33,205 nt of DNA from Schlesneria sp. (GTDB lineage: Bacteria > Planctomycetota > Planctomycetia > Planctomycetales > Planctomycetaceae). The notes beneath the pieces were generated by a model that saw nothing but the letters and a program-made list of their open reading frames with translations, ran no database searches and was not told the origin of the DNA. Position 1 is the first letter of the stretch, and every line of letters starts with the position of its first letter. The translations under genes and the position numbers were made by a program. This document shows, one piece after another, positions 16,566-27,868 of this stretch. The DNA lies in contig JAQGHU010000021.1 of the NCBI GenBank assembly GCA_028291515.1, positions 1-33,205 on the forward strand, in the 5' to 3' direction.

Positions 16566-19500
16566 TCATTCGCCGAGATTGGATGCAACGAGCATGCGTT
16601 CTTCTTCAGGGATCGGAACGTTGCACGCTTCGATTTCTGCGAATTCCAGGTGGTCGCGCCAGCCGCGATACCAGTCGATCGAGGAATGGACCTTGGGTAG
16701 CTGCTCGGCATGAGGATGATAGAGTTGGAAGGCCCCATGTCGAAAGATCTGGATCTCTGATGAGTCTGGATCGAGCACCGCCAACTGCACCCATTCATTG
16801 CGACAAAGCTGATCGATGCCGGGGTTTCGCTGCATGATCGACAGCATCCGCGCCGGCGTCGATTCGATGACGAACGTCAGCCGCACCGGTTCGTGAATCT
16901 CGACCATCTGCCACGGAAGTCCGGGTCGCAGATCGCTGGCGGCTCCATCCATCACACCAACCAGTGCCGTGACATTGTGGGGCAGTTTGGCACCGCATCC
17001 GTAGCCGATATTGTCGACATAGGAAAAGTAGTACTCCAGATTGATCCCGGCGCACACGGGAAATACGGCTCCCAGGATACGTGCCAGGATCGTGGAATCT
17101 GCGTCGTCCTGTGTGGGATCGTACGATGTCAAGAAGGCCCTTCGATCGAGGAACAGCCCGCGCGTTCGGGAACGTCGTCCGACGAAAGAGATCGCGTTCG
17201 AGGCATGGCCGCATTCGGGCCGGGTCTGCGCCAGGTCTTCGGCTCGATCTTCAACGTGCGATCGCGCTTCCTCGAAGCTCATCGTCAGCGGTGCCGACTG
17301 GAATCGACGGCAGCGTTCGTGAGCGTTGTGAGCACAGGTCTCGTCAATCGTTTTGCGAACGGCGTCGAATTCTTCCCGATGCGATGCGGGGACGCGATCG
17401 ATGTCGAACAGCGTGACGGAGTCATTGCACGTGTTATGCATTCCGCCGACAAAAATAGTGTCGGCGGGGATCGGCAGCCCGCGCGTCGTGAGGAGCGCGC
17501 GAACCCGAGGTTCATTCGCCATCTGTGCCAATGCACGAGCGTTCGGACCACCCGCTCCGCCACCGCAGGCCCCACAATCGTAGGCCGAGCTGTGAGGGTT
17601 GTTCAAGCTTTTGGAACCGTGACCCAACGTGACGACGATGCGCGAAAAGCCCGAGGTCAGACCCATATCTCGCAGCAGTCGCTCGACAATATTCGCCATT
17701 TCTTCGATCGAGAAGCCAACTTCACCTTCATTGGGGCCTGCCGCCACTTCGCCGCGTTCCAAGTCCAGTTCGGTCGTTGTCGGCGATTGCACCAGGCTGC
17801 TGACTCGATGACGAACTCGAGCCGCCAGTCTCGGAAACATGATTCGCCCGACCAGCGGGATCGAGGCGAGGACACCGAAGCCGGCTGCCAACAAGGCCCC
17901 TCCGGTGAAGGATCGGCTGCCGACATGGACCTGATGGGAGGCCGTCCCTAATGCGCGACGCGCCATGGCTCGATGGCGATGAGTCTCTGCCTGGCTTTCA
18001 ACAACCGCTTCCGTGACCCAATGCTGTGGTCGGATCACGATCGGGCACAGTGGCACGAAGTGCGCGTCTGTCGAACCCCGATAGTACATGGCGACGCAGT
18101 AGAATCCGGCGGCCCCGAAGGTCTCGGCTTCGGGAGCCAATTCCTCCAGATGTCGGCGGAACGATTCTTCGCGTTCGTCGAGACAGCAACACAATTGAAA
18201 TCGCGGAGCGGGATGTCGGCGAGCCGGCATGGGTTGATGGATCGCGAGGGCGTCCAGCGTCTGATTGAGGAAACTGCGTTCGTAGGCGTGATGAAACAGT
18301 CGGCGGCGTTCCATCGGCGTGAAGGACTCTGCTTCGTGAACAAGCGATCCCCATTGGTCCGCCGTCAGCCTGTACATTTCATCCGGTGACCAGCCAAAGA
18401 TCTGCGCGAGCTGAAACATCAAGAAGGCTCGGTGGTCGACGGTCGATGCCGGATGCCGCGCCAGACCCTGGCGAGAGGCGTGTCGCAATCCACTCAAGTC
18501 GCCGTGGTAACCAAATCCTCGCGCGGCGACATGCTTCAGAGCCAGCCGTTCCAGGATCAGGCGAATCGCCAGGAATTCGACCAGGCTTCCCTGCGGAATC
18601 GGATGCGCGACGCGATCACCGCGGCTTTCGACCTGTTGAATCATTCCCGCCCAGCCGCGCAGGGCGAGCAATGTTTCGGAAATGAAGTGCTCCAATTCGC
18701 CGTGATGGACCCCCAGAATATCCAACGACTCCAGGATCGAATCGAGCGGGGCGACGTGCTCCAAACGCTTCAGTTCGGCGGGCAATCCCCGCATCCAGGT
18801 GGCGGGTGGTCCGAATGGCTGTTTGTACAACTCGCAGAACGAATGATAGAAGCCCCGCTCGCGTCCAGGCAGGCTCCAGTGACCGAATCCTTGATCGAGG
18901 AAAGTCGCGCAGAAGCGAATCAGAACATCGTGAACCAGAGGATCGGAATCTTCGCCTGTGGCTTCCAGAAGCAGATCGCGATGACGGACAGAAGTCGACG
19001 GCTGTCGGGCTGCTCGCTTCACCGTGTGGACACCATTGCGACAGATTCGCCACAGCGCATGCAAACTGAACGCTTCCCAGGTTTCCTGGCTCCAGCTTTC
19101 GATCGACGATTCGCCGAAGTGCTGAAACAACTCTTTCATCATTAAGTGCAGATGCCGATCCTGTGAGCCGTTCTGATTGTCGTCGGTCGTAGCGTGGGAC
19201 GTTCCATGCACATCGCGCATCACCCAGCGGCGCGTCTTGGCAATGAACAAATCGGAGACACCGGCCGCTTCGTGTCGAATCTGCGTCAAGGCGTCTGTCA
19301 CAGCGACGAACCAGCGCAGCTCGGCATCCGGGACTAGCAACATCGGATGCTGCAGCATCGCCATTCGCAACTGATAGCGCGTGACGAACGAGAGCACTTT
19401 TTCTTCGCCACGCTCGCCCAGTTCTTGGCGCAAGACATCTTGCAGGTCGGCCGGCAGGATGCGCCCCTTCGCCAGTTCGGCCCGATAGCGTTCTTCCGGT

Positions 19501-19715
19501 AGATAGGGCTGGCAACCGAAGACTCGTCCGCCGGTCTGCACGGCTTCATCAAATTTCAGATCTTCAAACGCATGCAGTGTGTTGTGATGCACGAAGACGT
19601 TAATGGGGCCTTGCGCTGGCAACAGATGGGCAGCATGCTCGATCAGATGCTTCAGTTCTTCCAGTCGTGCTTCGTGGCTGGGTGAGGTCGAGGGGGAAAC
19701 GGATGTGTGGTCCAA
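16566..19715 (-). CDS. Inorganic carbon transporter subunit DabA (DUF2309)
   Basis: DabA is the carbonic-anhydrase-like cytoplasmic subunit of the DAB bicarbonate/CO2 accumulation system; it pairs with the membrane protein DabB. The protein is 1049 residues from a TTG start at 19715, the only start available before the conserved VHHNTLHAFEDLKFDEA at 42-58; a stop lies five codons upstream. Zinc-site residues known from DabA are visible: C511 and D513 in CLDERE, H699 in TLGHGSKSLNNPHSSAYDCG, and C714 in the same stretch (DCGACGGGAGGPNA). Other family motifs are FVGGMHNTCND near 755 and YGCGAKLPHNVTALVGVMDG near 905. It is longer than the classic roughly 830-residue enzyme but in line with long variants. 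A hydrophobic stretch near 605-627 may contact the membrane. No DabB gene lies on either side. Confidence 0.9.
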   Translation of the reverse strand: MDHTSVSPSTSPSHEARLEELKHLIEHAAHLLPAQGPINVFVHHNTLHAFEDLKFDEAVQTGGRVFGCQPYLPEERYRAELAKGRILPADLQDVLRQELGERGEEKVLSFVTRYQLRMAMLQHPMLLVPDAELRWFVAVTDALTQIRHEAAGVSDLFIAKTRRWVMRDVHGTSHATTDDNQNGSQDRHLHLMMKELFQHFGESSIESWSQETWEAFSLHALWRICRNGVHTVKRAARQPSTSVRHRDLLLEATGEDSDPLVHDVLIRFCATFLDQGFGHWSLPGRERGFYHSFCELYKQPFGPPATWMRGLPAELKRLEHVAPLDSILESLDILGVHHGELEHFISETLLALRGWAGMIQQVESRGDRVAHPIPQGSLVEFLAIRLILERLALKHVAARGFGYHGDLSGLRHASRQGLARHPASTVDHRAFLMFQLAQIFGWSPDEMYRLTADQWGSLVHEAESFTPMERRRLFHHAYERSFLNQTLDALAIHQPMPARRHPAPRFQLCCCLDEREESFRRHLEELAPEAETFGAAGFYCVAMYYRGSTDAHFVPLCPIVIRPQHWVTEAVVESQAETHRHRAMARRALGTASHQVHVGSRSFTGGALLAAGFGVLASIPLVGRIMFPRLAARVRHRVSSLVQSPTTTELDLERGEVAAGPNEGEVGFSIEEMANIVERLLRDMGLTSGFSRIVVTLGHGSKSLNNPHSSAYDCGACGGGAGGPNARALAQMANEPRVRALLTTRGLPIPADTIFVGGMHNTCNDSVTLFDIDRVPASHREEFDAVRKTIDETCAHNAHERCRRFQSAPLTMSFEEARSHVEDRAEDLAQTRPECGHASNAISFVGRRSRTRGLFLDRRAFLTSYDPTQDDADSTILARILGAVFPVCAGINLEYYFSYVDNIGYGCGAKLPHNVTALVGVMDGAASDLRPGLPWQMVEIHEPVRLTFVIESTPARMLSIMQRNPGIDQLCRNEWVQLAVLDPDSSEIQIFRHGAFQLYHPHAEQLPKVHSSIDWYRGWRDHLEFAEIEACNVPIPEEERMLVASNLGE

Positions 19716-20329
19716 GATATCCTGCTTTCACTGCCGCGAAATCATGGCGCTGGATCGAGAGCATCATGCCGATCCCTTGCGCAGACTAGTGCCTTGTCAC
19801 AATCTGACACGGATTCGCTTCATCGTCTCTCAAGCAGACCCAATCTCTAGGCGAGATTGAGATCCGGCATCGAGATTTGACAAAACACTGGCACAAACTG
19901 CCGATTTACAGTCCCTGGGTACAGACCCGAGTCTGAACGATACATCTGAACGGGCAGATGGGGAAGCCTGCTTCCAATACCAAGCGGCGAAAGAGCTTAG
20001 CGTGTCAGGTTTCCGGAGAAATCCTTACTAAAGTGTCAGGTAGGTGGGCTGATTGCGACCGGTGAATGGAACCTGAATTCGCTAGCAGGAAACTTGTTTC
20101 CCTATCGACGCCTTTTTTGACTTTGCCTAAACTTCGCCCGCCTGTCTCCAGTTCATATCGAAAATTCGTATCGATCCCGAGTCGAATGGTTCTCCATTGC
20201 GAAGACAAATCCCCACGGATTGAGTCTGTTTCAATGGCGCACTCAGTTCCATCCGCTCCCTGGGTTCCGTCACCGAAGGCGAATCAGTCGCCTCGCGGAA
20301 TGGGGTTGGTCCGTATCGGAAGGGAATCC
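19716..20329. other. Intergenic region between dabA and the surface protein
   Basis: This gap of 614 bp lies between divergent genes and so should hold both promoters; no clear sigma-70 or sigma-54 site was found. It contains the degenerate inverted repeat at 19781-19901 and two copies of GTGTCAGGT about 40 bp apart (near 20000 and 20033). A reading frame open from 20066 runs into the surface-protein gene, but its first 88 codons look non-coding. Confidence 0.45.
19781..19901. repeat. Degenerate ~120-bp inverted repeat
   Basis: The left end (GCAGACTAGTGCC, then TTGTCACAATCT) matches the reverse complement of the right end (GCAGTTTGTGCC, AGTGTTT, TGTCAAATCT) in ordered blocks with small gaps. 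The centre holds a second pair, CAATCTC and GCGAGATTGA. There is no coding capacity. It is a possible decayed MITE or a long regulatory hairpin. Confidence 0.4.
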
Positions 20330-23300
20330 ATGCCGCGTTTGCTGTTCGCTCGAAACGACCTTTTCGCGACCTCGACCTTACTGGGTCGGTTGTGCTGCAG
20401 CATTGTCTTGTTGGTCGTGGCCTTATTCAGCGAGCCCGCGACGGCTCAAGATGTTTCTTCGGAACTTAAGGCCGCAATGGAAGAGGAAGAATCGGAAGAC
20501 GACGACAAAGTTTCCGAACAACCGGATCGCTTCCGCCGCACTTCGGCAAGTAAGAAGGTCGACGATGACTCGCCCAAGTCGCGGTCCAGTCATAGCTACT
20601 CGAAAACCCCTAAGTCTGACGATGGGTTTGGTGTCATCGGCCAGGCGGGTCATCTGGCATTCAAGAGCCTCGGTCGCACTCAATCGATCACCCCGATCGA
20701 AGCGATGCCTTATATCCTGACAGATGAACATTTCATCTTCAGTGATCTGCGTGGCTTTGTTTCCAATAGTGCTCTGTTCGGCGGCAACGTCGGTGTTGGT
20801 TATCGTCGCCTGCGTGAAGACTACAACGCCTGGTATGGGGGTAGCGTCTGGTACGATGCCGATGGAACCACCGGCAAAACTTATCAGCAGATCGGCCTGA
20901 GTTTCGAAGCATTGGTCGATCGCTTTGAACTGCGATCAAACGTCTACCTTCCGTTTTCGTCGGCGCAGACCTATGCAAATACGCTTGGCAACGAGCGAAT
21001 CGTTGGCAATCAACTGCTCTACAGTCGCTTCATCGATCAAGGGAAGGCCCTGCAGGGTGTCGACGTGGAAGCGGGTTACAGTCTGCCGATCAAGGACACG
21101 AATTGGCTGCGCGGCTTCCTGGGTTATTATCACTTCGACGGTGGTGCCTCGGGCGGCATCAACGGATTCAAGGCGCGCGTCGAAGGGGTCATCAACAATA
21201 CGGTGACCGCTCAAGTTCTCTTTACCAACGACAAGCTCTACGGCAGCAACGTCATGGTCGGAGCCCAGATTCAATTCCCCTGGGGTAACAGCCATCCAAG
21301 TTCCAAGTGGAAACAGAACACTCCGTCTCCCTTCCGGTTCGTCGAACGTAATTACAACGTGATCGTCGATCGCAACCAGGTCGTCAACAATAACCTGGTT
21401 GCCATCAACCCGTTGACGCATACCGCCTATAAGGTGGAGCAGGTCTCGTCGACTGCCGGTCCCGGTGGGAATGGCACCACGACCAATCCGTTCCAGACTG
21501 TCGCTGCGGCTCAAGCCGCTGGCGGCGATCTGATCCTGGTCCAGGGGAATTCGGTGCTCACATCGGCGGTCACATTAACCGCCGGGCAGCACTTAATCGG
21601 TGACGGCAGCTTCGCACCCGTGGCTCTGGATGGCGGCGGGACGATTCATATGCCAACTCAAATTGCCGGTGGTGCGACCCCGATGTTCAGCGGGATTGCC
21701 GGAACGGCTGTTACGATGGCTTCCGGCAGTGAAGTCACGGGGTTCAAATTCTCTAATATCAACGGTGGCGGGATCTCGGGATCGAACGTCAACGGAGCCG
21801 TCTTGCGCGACTTGACCTTCCAGAACATCACGGGTGATGCCGTCAAGTTTACGAACTCGGCGGGACAATTCACGCTCGACAACATCGCTGTGAACACGGC
21901 CTCCGCAACAGGGATCAGTTTTATTGGGGGGATTCCTGACATCCGGATGTCAGCTAACATCAATGGCACAGGGACAGACGGAATCTTCCTGTCGAACCTG
22001 GCGGGCGGATCGGTCAACATCTTCGATACGACGATCACCGCGACAGGTGGGTCCGGCTTGCGTCTGAACAACGTGTCGGCCGATGTGAATGTCGACGCCC
22101 TGACAACATCGCAGACGGCCGGTTCGGCTGTGTTGCTGACCGGTGGAACCGCGGACGATACCTATCATTTCACGAACACGACGACGATTAACCAGCCGAG
22201 CGGGATTGGTCTGAATGTGAACAACACCAACGCCGCGGTCGTGGTGGATAGCCTGGTCGTCAATTCCACCGCCGGATCGCCAGCAGTCTCGCTGACGAAT
22301 TCCACGGGGAAGATCACGCTGGGCAATTTGAAGGCGACGACAACAAACGCGATCGGCTTGTACGGTCGCGGCTTGACTTCGCTGGTTGTGAACAACGGCT
22401 CGTTGACCACCGTCAACGCTGGTGCGGTCGACGTGCAGAACTCGACAATCGCGGTGAATTTGACTCAGGTCTCGGTGGATAGCGGTGCCTTTGGTATCCG
22501 CCTAATCAACAACGTGGGATCATTCAATCTGTCTGGTGCCGGCAACTACGGCACTGGCGGCATCATCAAGAACACCACAACCGGTGTGATCGTGACATCG
22601 TCGGGGACCACGACCCTGACAGGACTGGATCTGACTTCGAACGGGACTGGCATCCAATCCACCAGCAATGCGCAAGTCACCTTGAATGGCCTGCGGATCA
22701 CGGGCTCAACCAATTATGCACTGGATTCTCTGGATGATGCCGTCCTGATGTTGAAAGGCTCGGTCCTGACAAACAATGGTTCACTGGGTGGCGGAACGAT
22801 CCGCGGCCAAGTCGATACGGTAGCTTCGTACCAGTGGCTATTAGATGGCAACACGATTATCGATCACAACGGAACCCCGATCTTGTTCAAGACGCTGGCT
22901 GCAGGCAACGGAGCCTCGTTGGGAACCACGATCAGCAACAACACGATTACCGCCGACCGCGCTGGCGTCACGATGGTCGATATCGAGTGGGTCGGACCAC
23001 TGTCGGCATCTGTCGCATCGAACACGCTGAACGCTGGGGCCGCCAACATGACCGGGATCGTGGTCCGGGATATGTCCACAACCGATTCGGTGGTCTCTCG
23101 AATCAACAACAACTTGCTGACATTTAACAGCAGCAGCAGCAACGGAACAGGGATCCTCGCTTCGGCGAATGCAGGCTCGACATTCCAGGTCGATACGAAC
23201 GCCGTCGATTTCAAAGCTGTCGGCGGGACTGGTCTGCGGTTCAATCTGGGTGGAGTCGCCAGTACGTGGATCTACTCAAACGTCATTGCCGACGAAGCAG

Positions 23301-23548
23301 GTGGGGCAACGGGGATGCTGTTTGATACGGTCGCCGCCAGTTCCCGGCTGCAGATCGAAGCGAATACCATCAGCCTGCTGGCAGCCGACCAGACGATTCA
23401 TCGCGGGATCATCTTCACGACGGTGTCACCGACAGTGCAGTTCACGGGGAACTACAACAACGTGATCACCAACGCCTCGACGGTCTTCTCGATGCCAGTC
23501 AACTCGTCGACTGGTCACATCATCATCAACGGTGCTCTGTTCCCATGA
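20330..23548 (+). CDS. Predicted inverse-autotransporter-like barrel with beta-helix passenger (1072 aa)
   Basis: The start is ATG 20330, because GGAAGGGA lies five bases upstream and a signal peptide begins there (about residues 1-40, cleavage near A-T-A-Q). Residues 41-97 are an acidic, charged linker. Residues about 98-320 look like a transmembrane beta-barrel with alternating aromatic strands (FGGNVGVGYRRLREDYNAWY, GGSVWYDADGTTGKTYQQIG, ELRSNVYLPF) ending in FPWG. The next stretch, PFRFVERNYNVIVDRNQ at 334-350, resembles the plug/linker after the barrel of intimin-type inverse autotransporters. From about 375 (GGNGTTTNPFQTVAAA) to the end is a long right-handed parallel beta-helix of Asn/Thr/Gly-rich coils. 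The barrel would sit in the outer membrane with the helix exposed. The length of the helix suggests an adhesin or a glycan-binding protein. No chaperone or partner gene is near. Confidence 0.65.
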   Translation: MPRLLFARNDLFATSTLLGRLCCSIVLLVVALFSEPATAQDVSSELKAAMEEEESEDDDKVSEQPDRFRRTSASKKVDDDSPKSRSSHSYSKTPKSDDGFGVIGQAGHLAFKSLGRTQSITPIEAMPYILTDEHFIFSDLRGFVSNSALFGGNVGVGYRRLREDYNAWYGGSVWYDADGTTGKTYQQIGLSFEALVDRFELRSNVYLPFSSAQTYANTLGNERIVGNQLLYSRFIDQGKALQGVDVEAGYSLPIKDTNWLRGFLGYYHFDGGASGGINGFKARVEGVINNTVTAQVLFTNDKLYGSNVMVGAQIQFPWGNSHPSSKWKQNTPSPFRFVERNYNVIVDRNQVVNNNLVAINPLTHTAYKVEQVSSTAGPGGNGTTTNPFQTVAAAQAAGGDLILVQGNSVLTSAVTLTAGQHLIGDGSFAPVALDGGGTIHMPTQIAGGATPMFSGIAGTAVTMASGSEVTGFKFSNINGGGISGSNVNGAVLRDLTFQNITGDAVKFTNSAGQFTLDNIAVNTASATGISFIGGIPDIRMSANINGTGTDGIFLSNLAGGSVNIFDTTITATGGSGLRLNNVSADVNVDALTTSQTAGSAVLLTGGTADDTYHFTNTTTINQPSGIGLNVNNTNAAVVVDSLVVNSTAGSPAVSLTNSTGKITLGNLKATTTNAIGLYGRGLTSLVVNNGSLTTVNAGAVDVQNSTIAVNLTQVSVDSGAFGIRLINNVGSFNLSGAGNYGTGGIIKNTTTGVIVTSSGTTTLTGLDLTSNGTGIQSTSNAQVTLNGLRITGSTNYALDSLDDAVLMLKGSVLTNNGSLGGGTIRGQVDTVASYQWLLDGNTIIDHNGTPILFKTLAAGNGASLGTTISNNTITADRAGVTMVDIEWVGPLSASVASNTLNAGAANMTGIVVRDMSTTDSVVSRINNNLLTFNSSSSNGTGILASANAGSTFQVDTNAVDFKAVGGTGLRFNLGGVASTWIYSNVIADEAGGATGMLFDTVAASSRLQIEANTISLLAADQTIHRGIIFTTVSPTVQFTGNYNNVITNASTVFSMPVNSSTGHIIINGALFP

Positions 23549-23621
23549 TGACGGCTGGTTTCGCAATCCTCGACGATGCTGATGGATCGATTGGCTGACT
23601 GCTTACGCCAACAGTGATTCA

Positions 23622-23660
23622 GAGACGACCCCGGCTGTGATAGTCGGGGTCGTCTCGTTT
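23622..23660 (+). terminator. Probable terminator after the surface-protein gene
   Basis: A perfect 12-bp stem, GAGACGACCCCG / CGGGGTCGTCTC, with an 11-base loop lies 74 bp after the stop codon. It is followed only by GTTTGG, so the T-run is short. The stable GC-rich hairpin still makes it the likely 3' end. Confidence 0.55.
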
Positions 23661-23674
23661 GGTATCATCCCTCC

Positions 23675-24037
23675 ATGAAACAATTCTTCTACGGCTGGCG
23701 AAGGAAGGCGGGGGTTGCCACGCTGGTGATGGCACTGTCGATGGCTGCATTGTGGATGCGATCTCTTGGCGGTTTTGATAGCGTCGAAATACGCTGGTGT
23801 GGTTTGGAGTACACGCTGCTCTCGGGTGAAGGCGGTATTTCGGGACATCGCTCGTGGGATCCATTTCCAATTGATGCGTTTCCGATCCAACTCTATTCGC
23901 ATCGAAACGATCCTGTGATTCCTCTATTGGATGTCAGCTACTACCCCGACTTCGAGATTCCACACTGGTCCCTCGTCCTTCCCCTGACCATGCTCTCCGC
24001 CTACCTGATTCTTTGGAAGTCTTGGGGGTGGGCGTGA
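23675..24037 (+). CDS. Small membrane protein of the FFxGWRRK / LLSAYLIL family (120 aa)
   Basis: Unknown function. It starts MKQFFYGWRRKAGVATLVMA: a basic, aromatic head followed by a TM segment at about 13-30. A middle extracytoplasmic part (about 31-97) contains ISGHRSWDPFPIDAF. A C-terminal TM, WSLVLPLTMLSAYLIL at about 98-113, ends with KSWGWA. The gene at 29548-29976 (minus) encodes a paralogue with the same head and tail but a different middle. I recall many similar proteins in planctomycete genomes, where the ends are conserved and the middle varies. No good ribosome site precedes the ATG. It lies just after the hairpin at 23622-23660 and faces the kinase gene convergently. Confidence 0.75.
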   Translation: MKQFFYGWRRKAGVATLVMALSMAALWMRSLGGFDSVEIRWCGLEYTLLSGEGGISGHRSWDPFPIDAFPIQLYSHRNDPVIPLLDVSYYPDFEIPHWSLVLPLTMLSAYLILWKSWGWA

Positions 24038-24124
24038 TGGCCGAATGATCTGCCCAGGTCGCCTTCTTGCTCCGCGAGAAGTAGCCGGTGAACACAGCAC
24101 ACGGATGTCCCTACTACTCTTGCG

Positions 24125-25855
<1,731 letters not shown>

Positions 25856-26002
25856 CCCTGACGACAGACTCCTAAGGCGCTAAACTTCGAAGGCATTCGC
25901 CGATTATAGCCAGAGTCCGACGGTTTCGTCGCTACTAGCTGGAAGTCCAAGTCGGTGCAGTGCTTCCGGCGAGGGCTGCCAGTGCCTTCTCGCCTAGCCA
26001 CC

Positions 26003-26049
26003 AAAAACAAAAAGCTTCAGCAGGATGTGTGTTTCACCCTGCTGAAGCT
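26003..26049 (-). terminator. Strong Rho-independent terminator
   Basis: Read on the minus strand, a perfect 12-bp stem (AGCTTCAGCAGG / CCTGCTGAAGCT) with a 13-base loop is followed by TTTTTGTTTT. It lies about 35 bp after the stop of the secreted-protein gene that ends at 26085, and it separates that gene from the kinase gene downstream. Confidence 0.9.
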
Positions 26050-26084
26050 CCGGTTGCCGTCGAGATCAATAGTTGTTTGGTTCT

Positions 26085-27494
26085 TTAAGGCTTCCGTTGA
26101 CCGTCGACGTTGAATGGTTTCAGCTTGGAAACTTCACGTCGGTTTTCGCTGGTGGGGAACAGGTCCCACATGTTGTCGGTGGCGTTCACGCCAATCTGCA
26201 GGTTGCCAATCGTGAGCGGGGTCGCTTTCGAAACGAAGTTCGAGCCGTTGCCGCGATCGAACTTCACGACGACGGGATAGTCTGAGACTAAGGTCCGAGC
26301 ACCACCGGCTGGAATCGCCAGGTCGTCACCTTGGAAGATGAAGTTAAATTCCTGGCTGTTCAAGGCGTTATCAAGCGTCACTTCAAACTTCAGGCGGAAC
26401 AACTGCCAGCCGCGATCGGTCGGACGGAAGTGATAGCTGCCTGGAGCGAGCGTGTACGTTGTGGAACCGAAGTTCTGGCCTCGATCGAAGTCGATCGTCC
26501 AGGCTTTGTTATTCGGCAGCGGGGCGAGTCGTTGTTTCGTACCTGGTTCAGCGGTGTATTGATTGCCGCTGATCGCATAGTTGATGGTCGCCTTCGTGCT
26601 GGCGGGGTTGATGATCAACACACCATCCAGGACTTCTTCACCTTCGAGAACCGGCAGCGGAGTTCCGGTGACGATTGGGAGCCCAAGTGCTTCGGCGGCG
26701 TTCCCTTTGACGATCGAGAGCGTGCGATTGCCACCTTCATTGCCGATCAGCATCGTTTGATCATTCAGCACGATTGCAGTTCCGACTGGTAGTGTCGGAT
26801 CCATGATCATCGTTACGTCGCCCCCGTTGGGCAACTTGGCGACGGGGCCTTTGCCTGGCGTAGCCGTATCAATCAGCTTGCGGGCTTCGACCCATGTCTT
26901 GAGTGTTTTCATCGGGGCGGCGAGGTCGGACACCGCAGGGGTGGCGCCCACGATCTTGCTCAGAGCGGCGTCGAATTCGCCAACATTCTGCTTCATCGCG
27001 GCCTTGTTCTTTTCGGCGTCCTGACCCAGTCGCGACAGAATGCTTTTCACGTCCGTCTGACGAGCGGCCAGTTCGGCGCCTGCTGTGTCTTGGGGATTTC
27101 CTTTGACCCACGCTTCATAGACGGCGGTTCGATCGCCCGCTCGCAGTGCACCAACCAGGGCTTGCTGGTCTTCCGTCTTCCAGCCACTGGTCTTGGTGAG
27201 GATCGTCAGCTCATCTGGTAGAATTGTCTTCAGCTTTTCGGTCAGGTCCTCGACCTGGCTGACGACGTGCTTATCGATATTGGCCAGTGCGCTGCGTTGC
27301 GAATCCGCCGATAGCGGCACTGGGATCACGATCTTGTTGTCTTCGGCGACGGGTTGGTTCGCCTCAAAGTTATTGGGCTTCACCTGTGGCAACACGGGCC
27401 TGGCCGTATTGACCGGAATCGGTTGCCCCCACGCAACACAAGTAGATAACGCAATTGAAAACGGGACTGTCAATGATGTCACTCGACGAAACAT
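26085..27494 (-). CDS. Secreted protein of unknown function (470 aa)
   Basis: The ATG at 27494 is preceded by GGAGGG eight bases upstream and begins a signal peptide, MFRRVTSLTVPFSIALST, cleaved near A-W-G-Q (residue 24). An in-frame ATG at 27515 is a weaker alternative. After a Pro-rich N-terminus, residues about 60-190 are helical and charged (KHVVSQVEDLTEKLKTILPD). Residues about 200-470 are rich in beta strands, with VGTAIVLNDQTMLIG, a Gly/Asn-rich stretch, TYTLAPGSYHFRPTDRGWQL and FDRGNGSNFVSKATPLTIGN. There is no membrane anchor or catalytic motif. I do not recognise the family; related secreted proteins occur in planctomycetes. It is a single gene with its own strong terminator. Confidence 0.75.
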   Translation of the reverse strand: MFRRVTSLTVPFSIALSTCVAWGQPIPVNTARPVLPQVKPNNFEANQPVAEDNKIVIPVPLSADSQRSALANIDKHVVSQVEDLTEKLKTILPDELTILTKTSGWKTEDQQALVGALRAGDRTAVYEAWVKGNPQDTAGAELAARQTDVKSILSRLGQDAEKNKAAMKQNVGEFDAALSKIVGATPAVSDLAAPMKTLKTWVEARKLIDTATPGKGPVAKLPNGGDVTMIMDPTLPVGTAIVLNDQTMLIGNEGGNRTLSIVKGNAAEALGLPIVTGTPLPVLEGEEVLDGVLIINPASTKATINYAISGNQYTAEPGTKQRLAPLPNNKAWTIDFDRGQNFGSTTYTLAPGSYHFRPTDRGWQLFRLKFEVTLDNALNSQEFNFIFQGDDLAIPAGGARTLVSDYPVVVKFDRGNGSNFVSKATPLTIGNLQIGVNATDNMWDLFPTSENRREVSKLKPFNVDGQRKP

Positions 27495-27868
27495 GGTAAG
27501 TACCCTCCGCGGCATGAAGAAAGTGAGCCCTGAGACCGCGCCGCCCGGGAGCTCGTTTTGATCGAACGGGGGAAGCACTCATAGGCAAACGGCGTTCCAA
27601 CTCAACCTGACGATGCGACAGCGCTCGAAGCGCTGATCAAAGAGGGAGAAACTGGCATCAATGGTTAAGTGCTAGCCATCTTGACGAAGAAGTGCTGATC
27701 AGTTCCTTCGCCCTACGGTCTTTGATCGGACATCATGGAACGAATCACAGCGTGGGTGGCATGATTGCGATCACGAATCAGTACTTGGCGACTGGCAATG
27801 CTGATCGCGACCAATGACAATTCCTCACTCGTTCTGAATTCCTTCTTTCGACGATTCGACCTCTCGCC
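27495..27868. other. Intergenic region between divergent genes
   Basis: This gap of 374 bp holds the promoters for the secreted-protein gene (minus) and the phosphoesterase gene (plus), but no clear promoter boxes were recognised. A small perfect palindrome, CAGCGCTCGAAGCGCTG, lies at 27619-27635. Open frames here are short or are shadows of the phosphoesterase. Confidence 0.5.

Noticed and set aside
20066..20329. Upstream extension of the surface-protein gene by 88 codons
   Set aside because: A signal peptide and a strong ribosome site mark ATG 20330; an upstream extension would bury the signal.
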